This document shows positions 43,255 to 52,329 of a stretch of DNA of 64,000 nucleotides, piece after piece. Source of the DNA: an uncultured Christensenella sp. Its GTDB lineage: Bacteria; Bacillota; Clostridia; Christensenellales; CAG-917. The notes beneath the pieces are model-generated. The model ran no database searches. It had not been told where the DNA came from and saw only the letters and a list, made by a program, of their open reading frames with translations. A program made the position numbers and the translations under genes. Numbering within the stretch: the first letter of the stretch is position 1; each line of letters begins with the position of its first letter. The stretch is taken from assembly GCA_910584155.1 (NCBI GenBank), contig CAJTYG010000003.1, positions 154,630-218,629 of the forward strand, written 5' to 3'.

Positions 43255-44157
43255 ATGCAACCCACAATATGGCTTAAAAATAACAATGACGAGATATGGG
43301 ATCTCCGCCCGAAGCTCATTCTTCCAGATCGTTATGCGGCATTCATTACCGATTTACAAGGAACAGGTTTCAAAACAAAGAAAACCTATTCACGAATAAA
43401 TAATGATTTTGTTCAAACAAAGGATGAACCGCAGCAGGTAGACATCACAGGAACAATGCTCTTTGTCAGCCCAGCACAAATGCATAGGTTTAGTTCGTTT
43501 GTGGGCGACTACGGCAATGCTCTACGATTGTATTATGATCCTAATGGCAAGATAGATCCTCTCTCTCAAATTGACAGACCGTGGTACAAACAGGTGCACA
43601 TCACACAGATGGATAGTGGCGAGCAGACCGATGTGGGACTGTTCAAGTGTAAGGTGAAATTCACACCTCTGTGTGCAATGTGGAGACGAGATAGAGTTAT
43701 CGCCAGCACCGTAACAACCCCAATAGGACAGCCACACGTTTATTCTTACGTCTATCCGTATTTTTATCAGAGTGAACGGAAACTGTACCTTGATATATTG
43801 AATGAGGGCGAGAAGATAGGATGCAGAATTGAGATAAAAAACAAGAAATCAACCGCACTTCAAAAGCTCGAATGGGTGCGGAACAGCGGGAAGACTCGCC
43901 AGTACGCCAAATGGCTGAATGGCATAGGCTTAGCGTCGGGACGTACACTCGTCGTGGACAGTACACCGAACAGCCAAGAGAGCACGGTTCGATATGGTAA
44001 TTCGTCCGACGATGTTCAAGACTACCAAGAGCCGAATCCGCAGTATATCAATTTTGTTGAGCTACTGCCTGGTAACAATCAAATTATATTTAACTTAGGC
44101 GATATAGATGGCGTGGATATAACCGTGTCATACGTTGAGCAGGAGAGATTACTGTAA
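43255..44157 (+). CDS. Distal tail protein (Dit-like)
   Basis: 300 residues, beta-rich. The N-terminal part (about 40-140) has the features of Siphovirus distal tail proteins, with the belt motif around VDITGTMLFVSPAQMHRF and KCKVKFTPLCAMW. A galectin-like C-terminal domain follows. It forms the hub joining the tail tube to the baseplate. It overlaps the next gene by one base (TAATG). Confidence 0.75.
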   Translation: MQPTIWLKNNNDEIWDLRPKLILPDRYAAFITDLQGTGFKTKKTYSRINNDFVQTKDEPQQVDITGTMLFVSPAQMHRFSSFVGDYGNALRLYYDPNGKIDPLSQIDRPWYKQVHITQMDSGEQTDVGLFKCKVKFTPLCAMWRRDRVIASTVTTPIGQPHVYSYVYPYFYQSERKLYLDILNEGEKIGCRIEIKNKKSTALQKLEWVRNSGKTRQYAKWLNGIGLASGRTLVVDSTPNSQESTVRYGNSSDDVQDYQEPNPQYINFVELLPGNNQIIFNLGDIDGVDITVSYVEQERLL

Positions 44158-45383
44158 TGCAATACAGGGCGTTCAAATTACAAGAGCTATCTGTTCCGTA
44201 TAAATGGACATTCAAAACTGCAGGCGGATCGATAAAGGAATTTGTTAACAGCGACACCCTTGCTTATGCTGCAGGTGGAGCGTGTGCAACGTGGAAGATA
44301 GACAACGACTATCTTCTGTCCAACAACTCAACAATCAACATTACAGCAGAAACGAGAGCAGTGCCCGGACAAATTATCGTCATGATAGACGATGCTGGAC
44401 AGAAAAACCTTGGTGTAATCACGGGCGTTGACAATAAAAATTTACAAATTATCTACAAAAATATGTTGGACATATTCGACTGCACTACACTCAATCCGAT
44501 GAGAGCCGCAATGTCTAACAACGGCGACGAGTTTGAGGTCAAATATCTCTACGATGGCGTAGAGGATACGGCGCAAATACTCGCAATGTTGTATGCGTCA
44601 AAAGACGTGGATAAGTATCGCAGACTGCCCATCAGAATTCGCACTTCGGGCGGCGGCAGGAATGAAAGAGGGATATACAATGTCCCAGCTATATGGAAAT
44701 ATGCCGACAACACCTTTAACATCAAAGAATGGCTTGTCGACTTATTCAATACGCACAATGTCGTGGTTCAGTTTAAACTCGTTTTTGAGGTGAGCAGAGC
44801 GTACATAGAAATTTACGTGGCACACAACACCTCGGGCGGCCGACTTATAAAGAATAATATTCACGGTATGACATTAACTCACTCAGAAGATACAGCCGCA
44901 AAAGCAACGGTTTGCCAAGTTGTAGACAACGAAAGCAAGGCTCTGCTAAGCACTTGGTATCTGCTTAGAAATAACACAGTAACGAGCGACGCAAATGCCA
45001 CAGACCGTGTTCAGCCATATAAGCTGACAGTGTCAGAGTTTGATGCAGATAATGACGACGGTGCAACAGAGCAGTCGGTGGCGGAAGATGCGTTGTTGTA
45101 TGGCGATTTTAACCATTATATAAGCGTTGAAATTGACAGAAACAGTGCAATGTACCCTCAAAACCTTAATATAGGCGATAGTGTTACGGTCGTGCCTGAG
45201 ATTGAGGAAATGACCAGTGAAAATGTACTAAACGATGACTACGAGAACAAGGTGATGAGGAGCATATATACAGGCAAACAAGAGGATAGTGAGAACTCAA
45301 TAGTGACTCTTATATTCGGCAAAATCCGAATCAACTACACGGATATCATCCAAATGCAATATCAAAAGAAAGCGAGGTCATAA
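44157..45383 (+). CDS. Tail-associated (baseplate hub) protein
   Basis: 408 residues, beta-rich. Position after Dit and content such as the repeated beta segments fit the Tal/hub family. I see no peptidase, lysozyme or hydrolase motif, so it probably lacks the cell-wall-cutting domain many Tal proteins carry. Confidence 0.6.
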   Translation: MQYRAFKLQELSVPYKWTFKTAGGSIKEFVNSDTLAYAAGGACATWKIDNDYLLSNNSTINITAETRAVPGQIIVMIDDAGQKNLGVITGVDNKNLQIIYKNMLDIFDCTTLNPMRAAMSNNGDEFEVKYLYDGVEDTAQILAMLYASKDVDKYRRLPIRIRTSGGGRNERGIYNVPAIWKYADNTFNIKEWLVDLFNTHNVVVQFKLVFEVSRAYIEIYVAHNTSGGRLIKNNIHGMTLTHSEDTAAKATVCQVVDNESKALLSTWYLLRNNTVTSDANATDRVQPYKLTVSEFDADNDDGATEQSVAEDALLYGDFNHYISVEIDRNSAMYPQNLNIGDSVTVVPEIEEMTSENVLNDDYENKVMRSIYTGKQEDSENSIVTLIFGKIRINYTDIIQMQYQKKARS

Positions 45384-46444
45384 TGAGATTAGAAGTTGCG
45401 GCGGCAGGAAACGCAAACGAAAATATCAATCTGATTGATGCACAGTTCCAAGCAGAGGCTTTAAGAGCATTGCGAGGAAAAGACTGCGGTGTGCTTGATA
45501 ATTCATTTTTCAGCGACGCAAATCCACGTGGCGATAAGCGGGATGAAAATGCTTCCTTTATGTGGGAATTAACCGCTGAAAACGCTCAGACGATTACGAT
45601 TGGACGAGGAATGGCGTCGGCATACGGATATGATATCAAAAATAAGGATGAGGTTACATTCACTGTTGTAGCTCCGAGCGCAGGTTCGAAATTCGTTTTT
45701 ATCTTCCTTTCGTGGGATTTAAGCAACCCAACAGAGGCGCTCGGTGAAATTGATATTCACGATAACGGCGGTGCAGCCGCATGGACTCCCCCGTATCAAG
45801 ACAATCTAATAACAAGCCCTATCGGAAAATATCAAATGCCCTTGTATAGGATAGAAATCAACCCCAGTGGTCAAGTTGTATCGACTGCCGAATGGACTGC
45901 GCTCGGAGTTGAAACCATAATAGGCGTGCATCATGCGCAAAACGCTGAGCTATCATATCAAGCGTGTTATGCCGATGACAATACATCGGAAACCATAGGA
46001 GAGCGGTTGCAAGCCCTTGTTGCGAGAGTTAATAGCTTGGGTTTTAGGCAAGCCACCTTTTCAATTGCCGGGATTGGTGGTCAAATTATAACAAGGCAGG
46101 GAAATTATGTAAAAGTTCGAGTACAAGCGGCAGTGCATCCGCAGCTTGAATGGTATGCTCAATATTTTGCAAATGACAAAACAATCTGCACTCTCCCTGA
46201 ATTATTCCGTCCAACCGCAAGCCTAACCGCATCTATGGTTGTAGCAAATAATGACGGCACGCAAATAGCGGCATTTGCGGTTATCATTAGCCAAGATGGT
46301 TCAATTAAACGAATTATTGGTTCAGGTCCCGATGTTATTAACCAAGATGCCACGTTAATTTTTTGTGCAGGCTTTGAAGCCCCTGCAATTCCAGTAGAGG
46401 AGGAGCGAGATGGCGAACATAGATATTACGCTTTTGACAAGTAA
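45383..46444 (+). CDS. Baseplate/tail fibre protein, unknown
   Basis: 353 residues. The N-terminus (MRLEVAAAGNANENINLIDAQFQAEALRALRG, read in parts) resembles the attachment region of baseplate proteins. The C-terminal 130 residues are beta-rich. It overlaps the following gene by 35 bases. No family named with confidence. Confidence 0.55.
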   Translation: MRLEVAAAGNANENINLIDAQFQAEALRALRGKDCGVLDNSFFSDANPRGDKRDENASFMWELTAENAQTITIGRGMASAYGYDIKNKDEVTFTVVAPSAGSKFVFIFLSWDLSNPTEALGEIDIHDNGGAAAWTPPYQDNLITSPIGKYQMPLYRIEINPSGQVVSTAEWTALGVETIIGVHHAQNAELSYQACYADDNTSETIGERLQALVARVNSLGFRQATFSIAGIGGQIITRQGNYVKVRVQAAVHPQLEWYAQYFANDKTICTLPELFRPTASLTASMVVANNDGTQIAAFAVIISQDGSIKRIIGSGPDVINQDATLIFCAGFEAPAIPVEEERDGEHRYYAFDK

Positions 46445-47390
46445 GCGCACAAGGATATCAGTGGATGGACTGGACTCTGTCGCAGCAACACAAGCAGGTG
46501 GATATATAGTTGTTGCGGGCGAGAGTGAAGTGACAACATTCGGAGTTCACTTTCCGTCAAACTACATAGGTCAAACCTCATGGGTTTATATGAAAAACTC
46601 AAAAGGCGAGTATAAAGTCAAACATTTCGGAACGCTTCAAAACGCAGATGTAACTTTTACATTGCCAGGAGAGATGACCGTTGCGGGTAATACATATCTC
46701 GTTTTTTACGCTACATATGGTGAGGGTGAAAGCGCAATAAAAACGGTATGGGCGCCTATTGTTGTTCCTGTTGCCAGTACAGGTATAGACTACCGCAAAG
46801 TAGCAGTAGCAAGTCCCGACGTATTGGAACAAGTTATCACGGAAGCAGGCGAGGCGATTAGAATTGCGCAGTCGGTGCGTGAGGACGCAGATAAGGGAGT
46901 CTTTGACGGCAAATCAGCGTTTGTAAGGTTCAGCGCATCCGAGAACGGCACAAATATGACATCAGAGTGGAGCGCAGGGCAAAATTATCTCGGTCTTTAT
47001 ATTGGAAACGAGGCGAGTGAGGATCCACAAGATTATAACTGGACACGCTTTGTCGGCGGTTCTTTCTGCGAGGATGATGGCGAAACCAACGAGGTAAACT
47101 ATGTTATTGAGGATAACACAGATATGTCTTTCATAAGCGAGAACATAACAAGTGTTAAATTGACAATTCCTGAGAATATACATCACGGATATCACGCAGG
47201 CGTAAACTTCGTGAGTGGATCTACTGCCCCTACTTTTGAGGTTATAAACAATTCAGAATATACAATAAAAATTATTCAATACGGATTTGTGATGTCGGCA
47301 TACACGCCCAGCGCAAATTGTAGCGTTTCGATGTCAATTATATGCGACGGCAAATTCGTGCACTTGAGCATCTTAGAGGTGGCGGAGTGA
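46410..47390 (+). CDS. Baseplate upper-protein-like (BppU-type N-terminus)
   Basis: 326 residues. The first 120 or so (FPSNYIGQTSWVYMKNSKGE, VTFTLPGEMTVAGNTYLVFY) have the BppU/Ig-like pattern. A short helical segment (about 135-165) and a C-terminal beta domain follow. It probably connects receptor-binding proteins to the baseplate. GAGGAGCG precedes the ATG. Confidence 0.65.
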   Translation: MANIDITLLTSKRTRISVDGLDSVAATQAGGYIVVAGESEVTTFGVHFPSNYIGQTSWVYMKNSKGEYKVKHFGTLQNADVTFTLPGEMTVAGNTYLVFYATYGEGESAIKTVWAPIVVPVASTGIDYRKVAVASPDVLEQVITEAGEAIRIAQSVREDADKGVFDGKSAFVRFSASENGTNMTSEWSAGQNYLGLYIGNEASEDPQDYNWTRFVGGSFCEDDGETNEVNYVIEDNTDMSFISENITSVKLTIPENIHHGYHAGVNFVSGSTAPTFEVINNSEYTIKIIQYGFVMSAYTPSANCSVSMSIICDGKFVHLSILEVAE

Positions 47391-48223
47391 TCAGAGTAAA
47401 CGGCTACACATACTTAGAGCGTAAGTGGCGAGCCATTGAACATATGATGCCAAAAGTCAAGCTCTATAAAGGAAACGCCAAAGCGCATGCATATTTGCGG
47501 GGAAAATACGCATGCGCCCTCACACGCTCGTATAGGGGTGAAATCAGGACCGCTTTCACAGTAGAATCAAAGAGCTTTGCGGCAGATTGGAGCGTGGGAA
47601 AAGCATTACTCGGACGACTAAGCGTAATGGCTCGAGTTTTGAGCATAACATCAAGGGCGCAGTCAATTTCTTTGATAGGCGGTATAATTACTGCTCAGAA
47701 CGTGCGGTCGACGCACAATAAAGGCATAGGGAGAGCAATGACCGCACGTGTGCGAGTGTGTAGCTCGGTGAATGCAAAAGCAACCACAGCGAAAGGCTAT
47801 AGCGCAAATGGCAATGTGTTGGCACAGGTGGCGTTTAGCGGCGAAGCAAGCACCGCAAAGACTGCTATTGTGGGCGGATACGTGAAATCAAGAGTATTCG
47901 GCGGCGGTAGACTGACCGTCCTTGGCGAATTCGATTATGCATATGGACGGCTCATCGGACATACGGCGGTGCATAGTATTATTCACAGAGCGGCTACAAG
48001 CAAAATGACCGCACGTGTGCGAGCGTGTGGCACGGCGGCGGCACGGGCAGACATCAGCGCAGGCGACAGTGCAAGCGGCAATGTGTCGGCTCAAGGCAGG
48101 GCTACGGCAACTATAACAAGAGCACGCCGAGGTGTGATAGCTGATTTTATCGGACATTCAATCAGCGAGTACATGAATAAGAGCATAGAGCGTGCGTCTT
48201 ATGTGGAGGTGACGAATGGATAA
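47387..48223 (+). CDS. Repetitive, Ala/Gly/Arg-rich tail protein
   Basis: 278 residues from the GTG at 47387, which overlaps the previous stop (GTGA) and has GAGGTGG before it. The sequence is highly basic and repeat-like, with units such as MTARVRVCSSVNAKATTAK and MTARVRACGTAAARADIS, and Ser/Ala/Gly turns. Membership in a known family is not evident. It is probably a fibrous structural part. Confidence 0.6.
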   Translation: MIRVNGYTYLERKWRAIEHMMPKVKLYKGNAKAHAYLRGKYACALTRSYRGEIRTAFTVESKSFAADWSVGKALLGRLSVMARVLSITSRAQSISLIGGIITAQNVRSTHNKGIGRAMTARVRVCSSVNAKATTAKGYSANGNVLAQVAFSGEASTAKTAIVGGYVKSRVFGGGRLTVLGEFDYAYGRLIGHTAVHSIIHRAATSKMTARVRACGTAAARADISAGDSASGNVSAQGRATATITRARRGVIADFIGHSISEYMNKSIERASYVEVTNG

Positions 48224-48692
48224 CTACTCGGGCGTTGTTGCTCCTAACTTCCGCAAAGCGGTCCTAAATGCAATCACAGGGCGTACAAAGCTGAGTATCG
48301 GAAATGTTTATCTCGGCATCAATGTCGACCCCACTGGTCCGCTCGCCAATAGCAACGGCGACGTATGCAATGTGCGGAGACCGTCTGTACAAGGATATGA
48401 GCACGCTCTCGTAGGAGTGCCAGTCGAACCGCTGACGTGTAAATTCGGCGCACCGACATATGACTCGGCAACAGGCAAGACGAGCGTAACCAACACGGAG
48501 GAAATACACTTTAAATTCAATCCGAATATGTGGGAGGAATGCCGTCCGCTCGAATGGTTGCTTGAAAAATCAGATAGCACCATACTTGCTTGGGGATGTA
48601 TTCATACGAGCGAATATTACGGAGAAACCAACCCTCCACCAGCTAATAACATTATTTGTATACCAAAAGGACAAATAACGATTTCGTTATAA
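48216..48692 (+). CDS. Tail structural protein, paralog A
   Basis: 158 residues. It shares the block CKFGAPTYDSATGKT...TEEIHF with the next gene, so the two are paralogs. It starts inside the end of the previous gene behind GGAGGTG. Likely a baseplate or tail-tip component. Confidence 0.6.
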   Translation: MDNYSGVVAPNFRKAVLNAITGRTKLSIGNVYLGINVDPTGPLANSNGDVCNVRRPSVQGYEHALVGVPVEPLTCKFGAPTYDSATGKTSVTNTEEIHFKFNPNMWEECRPLEWLLEKSDSTILAWGCIHTSEYYGETNPPPANNIICIPKGQITISL

Positions 48693-48712
48693 ATAAAAGC
48701 GAGGTAAAAATT

Positions 48713-49204
48713 ATGGCAACATCAATCGGGAAACTTACGCATGCAGGCAAGGCGGCAGCCTTGACCGAACTCACTGGCAGCTCGAACACTGTAAACATCG
48801 GTAATATGTTTATTGGTTTGCTTACGGCCGCACCTACAGTAGCAGCTAATGGCACTGTATCTGTCACAGAAGTAGCAACGAGCAACGGCGGCGAAGCAAC
48901 AGGCTATTCAAGAAAACTGATAGGCAACTATGCACAACCGTCCACGTGCAAATTTGGTGCACCGACCTACGACTCGACGTCGGGGAAGACTAAAATTACG
49001 AATAAGGAGGAAATCCATTTTGACTCCGTTCGTAAAACGTGGGGCACTATCTACTACTGGGCATTATTCAATGAAAGCGGTATAGTGTATGCCTACGGCA
49101 CGCTTAACGATGCGGACGGTAATGCGCTTGAAAACGGAGACACGCCTGAGGTCAGCAACATCGTATTCTTCAAGGCTGGCGACCTTGTAATTGAAATTGA
49201 GTGA
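48713..49204 (+). CDS. Tail structural protein, paralog B
   Basis: 163 residues from the ATG at 48713 (GAGGTAA site). It shares NIGNMF/SIGNVY, CKFGAPTYDS and EEIHF with paralog A but has an own C-terminus ending FFKAGDLVIEIE. Tail-tip component likely. Confidence 0.6.
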   Translation: MATSIGKLTHAGKAAALTELTGSSNTVNIGNMFIGLLTAAPTVAANGTVSVTEVATSNGGEATGYSRKLIGNYAQPSTCKFGAPTYDSTSGKTKITNKEEIHFDSVRKTWGTIYYWALFNESGIVYAYGTLNDADGNALENGDTPEVSNIVFFKAGDLVIEIE

Positions 49205-49214
49205 GGTGCGCCAG

Positions 49215-49646
49215 ATGAGCACACCAAAAAAAACTCAAAACTTCGGATTGCCGTATGCTGAGGACGCAGAATCGGGCGATATGGGCGAGTGTATGTGCGC
49301 CCTTGTCGTACCCGATGAGAGCGGCGACTGCGCAACTGTTATTATTGACCGTGAGCTCAAACGCCGAGTGCTGAAGCCAACAAGAGAAACAGTGTTGATA
49401 CCATTCAATGCATGGACGACTCTGGATGATGATGTGGACGAATACAAGTGTGCCACAATTATTACATTAACCACTCTGCTCAAAGCCGACAGTAACTATG
49501 AGGTTGAGCTCATCAACGATAACCTCACTTTATTTGCAAAATACGGCTTTGGAATAGCGTCAATTACGGAGCAACAAGCAACTATCTATGCAGTTAAACA
49601 ACCTGACGCAGCTGTGAGCCTCGTACTTTCAATCTCGGAGGTGTAA
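49215..49646 (+). CDS. Tail structural protein, unknown
   Basis: 143 residues from the ATG at 49215 (GAGGTG site). Beta-rich, with a conserved-looking N-terminus TQNFGLPYAEDAESGDMG that is common in small phage tail proteins. It lies one base before the next gene. Confidence 0.6.
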   Translation: MSTPKKTQNFGLPYAEDAESGDMGECMCALVVPDESGDCATVIIDRELKRRVLKPTRETVLIPFNAWTTLDDDVDEYKCATIITLTTLLKADSNYEVELINDNLTLFAKYGFGIASITEQQATIYAVKQPDAAVSLVLSISEV

Positions 49647-49647
49647 G

Positions 49648-50496
49648 ATGAGTGTCCGCATTAAAAATCCGATAATAATCGTCGGCAGTGGCGGCGGTAC
49701 GGGTGAGATCGTGGAATTGCCGATTTTGAATGCGCTAACGATATCTAAATCGGGCAACAGTATTACTATGACAAATCCGTCAACAAACGGAAACTTCTTA
49801 CAAACATACAAATTCTTTGCCAACGATGAAATGAAGAGTGAGCAGACCTCGTCATCGTATGGACTAACACTACTTCCTAATGGTACATACGTCGTTTTTG
49901 CAAAGGCGGCAGCGGTGCGGTTCAAAGATAGTGCAAAGAGCAACGAATTAAATGTGGGCGTTTACGGCATATTGTACGATGTCGACGGGTTGATCTGTTC
50001 AGTCTCTACAACAAGGATAACCAGTGGGCAGACTATGAGTTTTACTCTTACACCAAAATCGGGGAAATACCTGCCCGAATTTATTGATATTGAAGTTAAC
50101 GGCGTTTCGGTCAAGTTTACATATAATTCTTACTCGGGCGCAGTATCGATATTGACCCTTGAAACCGATTACGAACGTATCGGCGGCAATGAAGAAAAAT
50201 TGTTTACTCCGATGCCTAAGCTTTCAGATTATACGCTTGAAATCGATTATATTCCGCACGCAACCGAATTTGATATCTACGATGGCGATGCCCTTGTTGC
50301 AAATTTAGCTGCAGAGCAAAGAGCATATATAATCACAGTAAAAGCAACAGCCTTGGATAATCCGAAATTAAGAACACCTACAATTAAACTGGAGGATTAC
50401 ATTTTAATAATAAACGACTTGCAGAATGCCGAAACTTTTGATTTAATAATTGACGGTGACGTAGTACAAGTCTTGCAAGTCACGGAGGAGGAATAA
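49648..50496 (+). CDS. Tail protein with Ig-like repeats, unknown
   Basis: 282 residues. A Gly-rich N-terminal segment (IIIVGSGGGTGEIVELP) is followed by beta repeats with ISKSGNSITMTNPS and LTPKSGKYLPEFIDIEV. Its stop overlaps the start of the DGR target gene (TAATG). It probably forms a complex with that protein, for example as its tail anchor. Confidence 0.6.
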   Translation: MSVRIKNPIIIVGSGGGTGEIVELPILNALTISKSGNSITMTNPSTNGNFLQTYKFFANDEMKSEQTSSSYGLTLLPNGTYVVFAKAAAVRFKDSAKSNELNVGVYGILYDVDGLICSVSTTRITSGQTMSFTLTPKSGKYLPEFIDIEVNGVSVKFTYNSYSGAVSILTLETDYERIGGNEEKLFTPMPKLSDYTLEIDYIPHATEFDIYDGDALVANLAAEQRAYIITVKATALDNPKLRTPTIKLEDYILIINDLQNAETFDLIIDGDVVQVLQVTEEE

Positions 50497-52061
50497 TGTC
50501 TATAAATTTTAATCTTGAATCGCTCTTGTTGCCGTATGGCAATCGACAAATAAAAGTAAGAGCAAAAGCAAACGGCTATACAGACAGCGAGCTCAGCAAT
50601 GTTATTATTTATCGCAGTGCGCCTCGAATTATTTTCGAGCCGCCATATCTGCATGTCTATAACTTAAGAGAGTCTGTAACGAGTATTGAAGTGTTGTACG
50701 ATGGCGAAACCGTTTTAACAGTTCCGTTTACTTTTGATGCAAATAACAACCATATTGCCATTGACCTGTCCGAAACAGAATATCCAATGGGACAACCCTA
50801 TTATGTGAGTGCAAAAGCATTAGGGTGGGAAAGCAACAAGGAATTGTTGTTTGAAAATGCGCTCGCATATATGGGTGTTAGAAGAAAAGCGTTTGATACG
50901 GCGGCGGACGGTACTGTAACCCACAACACAGATCCTACATGGGAGCGCACAGGGCGATCGGTTGGAAAAGTTGCAAATGCAAATAAACTCGCATCCACAC
51001 CAAGTACATTCACTCCCGCACAAGACGATTTTGCAATGTCAATACACGGCGGCGAGTTGCCCGTATTTAAGGATATTTACATTGCAAATATAGACCATTC
51101 AACACGTGAAGAGTATAAACGTCTCGGCGAAAGTGGGTTCTCTTGGACATCATCGGCATACGATGTTATGACCTGTTTCCCTGATATGTATTTTATGCGA
51201 TTTATGGAAACCATTGTCAATGAGGACGGTAGCAGTGAAACGTGGGAGAATATCCGAGTGTCAGGTTCGCCTTTTACAGGTTCTTTCAAAGTCGACAAAT
51301 TCCGCATAGCAACCTTTCACTCATATTGTGGCTCGTCGCAACATTATTCAAGGGCGGGTGTAGTTCCGACGAGATCTACAACGATATCAACATATAGAAC
51401 ATACGCTCGCAATATGAACAATGCAAACAATATTAAAACAAAAGCAAGCGTATGCGACTGGCATATTTTCGTAATTAGAGCGTTGTATCTTATTAAGTAT
51501 GCCACATATAATTGCAGAAGCGCCGTGGGAGCTGGTGGATTGAATTATGGTAGTAACAATGGTGGCTCCTCATATACTACTTTACAAGGCAGGGACGGAT
51601 ATATAGGCTCATCAACAAGCGTGTGGTGCCTCGGATTGTGTGATTTGTGGCATAATATTTATGAAATGTTAGATGGCATAGGTTTAATTTCGGGGTATAA
51701 AGTTGTTTTTTCCACGGATCCTGATAAGTATAAAGACACCCCCTCGGCTACATCTGATGGCTTTTTACAGCTCGGATATACACTGCTGAATTTTTATGGC
51801 GGATGGTACCCATCGTTTTTGGATGTTGACGATACGGAAAACGATGTGCGACGTCTTATAGGTTTCGGCAGCACTCGTGACAAAAATACCCAATCATCAT
51901 CGTTAGGAGTGTGTAGCGCACAGGGGACCTCAAGTGGAAATTATATGTTTATAGTTGGAGGACAAGGAAACTCGGACGATAGTTTGTTTCGGTCCCATTC
52001 TAGTCCTTGGTCTTCTAACTCCGACAATTGCGGCTGCCGCCTCCTTGAAATATACCTTTGA
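50496..52061 (+). CDS. DGR-diversified tail/receptor-binding protein
   Basis: 521 residues. The N-terminal third (about 1-110) is beta-rich and Ig-like. The C-terminal part (from about 175) is Trp/Gly/Ser-rich with segments such as SVWCLGLCDLWHNIYEMLDG and ends LFRSHSSPWSS...CGCRLLEIYL, the arrangement of C-type-lectin-like variable proteins (as Mtd of phage BPP-1). The last 23 or so codons before the final few lie in the variable repeat 51982-52047. Residues matching template adenines should be exposed in the ligand-binding face. It is probably the tip protein that binds the host surface. GGAGGAGG precedes the start. Confidence 0.88.
   Translation: MSINFNLESLLLPYGNRQIKVRAKANGYTDSELSNVIIYRSAPRIIFEPPYLHVYNLRESVTSIEVLYDGETVLTVPFTFDANNNHIAIDLSETEYPMGQPYYVSAKALGWESNKELLFENALAYMGVRRKAFDTAADGTVTHNTDPTWERTGRSVGKVANANKLASTPSTFTPAQDDFAMSIHGGELPVFKDIYIANIDHSTREEYKRLGESGFSWTSSAYDVMTCFPDMYFMRFMETIVNEDGSSETWENIRVSGSPFTGSFKVDKFRIATFHSYCGSSQHYSRAGVVPTRSTTISTYRTYARNMNNANNIKTKASVCDWHIFVIRALYLIKYATYNCRSAVGAGGLNYGSNNGGSSYTTLQGRDGYIGSSTSVWCLGLCDLWHNIYEMLDGIGLISGYKVVFSTDPDKYKDTPSATSDGFLQLGYTLLNFYGGWYPSFLDVDDTENDVRRLIGFGSTRDKNTQSSSLGVCSAQGTSSGNYMFIVGGQGNSDDSLFRSHSSPWSSNSDNCGCRLLEIYL
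51982..52047 (+). repeat. DGR variable repeat (VR)
   Basis: 66 bases at the 3' end of the target gene, matched without gaps to 52179-52244. There are 11 mismatches; ten are at template adenines (five A to C, three A to G, two A to T). The other is a G/C difference five bases from the 3' end, in the zone that corresponds to the initiation-of-mutagenic-homing site. Template adenines: 17, of which seven are unchanged. Confidence 0.95.
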
Positions 52062-52070
52062 GGGGGCAGA

Positions 52071-52088
52071 CGGGGGAAACCTCCCCCG
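52071..52088 (+). other. GC hairpin downstream of VR
   Basis: CGGGGG pairs with CCCCCG around AAACCT, 24 bases after the VR end and ten bases after the target gene stop. In Bordetella phage BPP-1 a hairpin at this place raises retrohoming efficiency. A second stem-loop (CAAGGTTA/TAACCTTG) lies at 52108-52129. Confidence 0.75.
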
Positions 52089-52178
52089 CAAAATTTAATT
52101 ATCAAATCAAGGTTAAAATCCTAACCTTGTAAAAATACAGGGGTTTTACACGAAAAATGCGGTTGTGTTGTCGTTGGG

Positions 52179-52244
52179 GTTTGTTTCGGTCCAATTATAA
52201 TACTTGGTCTAATAACAACAACAATTACGGCTGCCGCCTGCTTG
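52179..52244 (+). repeat. DGR template repeat (TR)
   Basis: 66 bases between the target gene and the reverse transcriptase gene, on the same strand. Read in the target frame it codes LFRSNYNTWSNNNNNYGCRLL: adenine-rich AAT/AAC, TAT/TAC and ACT codons in ten variable positions, with invariant Trp, Ser and Gly-Cys-Arg codons lacking adenine. The flanks (14 bases left, 16 right) hold no adenine at all. Its RNA is the template for mutagenic reverse transcription. Confidence 0.95.
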
Positions 52245-52329
52245 CATAAGTGAATTTGCTTGTTGTAAAATCCCGTGCCACTCGGCAAAAATAATCTCGT
52301 AAAGGTATGTGGTTTAGTAGGTCAAAAGG

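Noticed and set aside
52071..52088. Ordinary terminator of the tail gene
   Set aside because: No T-run follows the stem (GCAAAATTTAA instead), and the place fits the DGR hairpin better.
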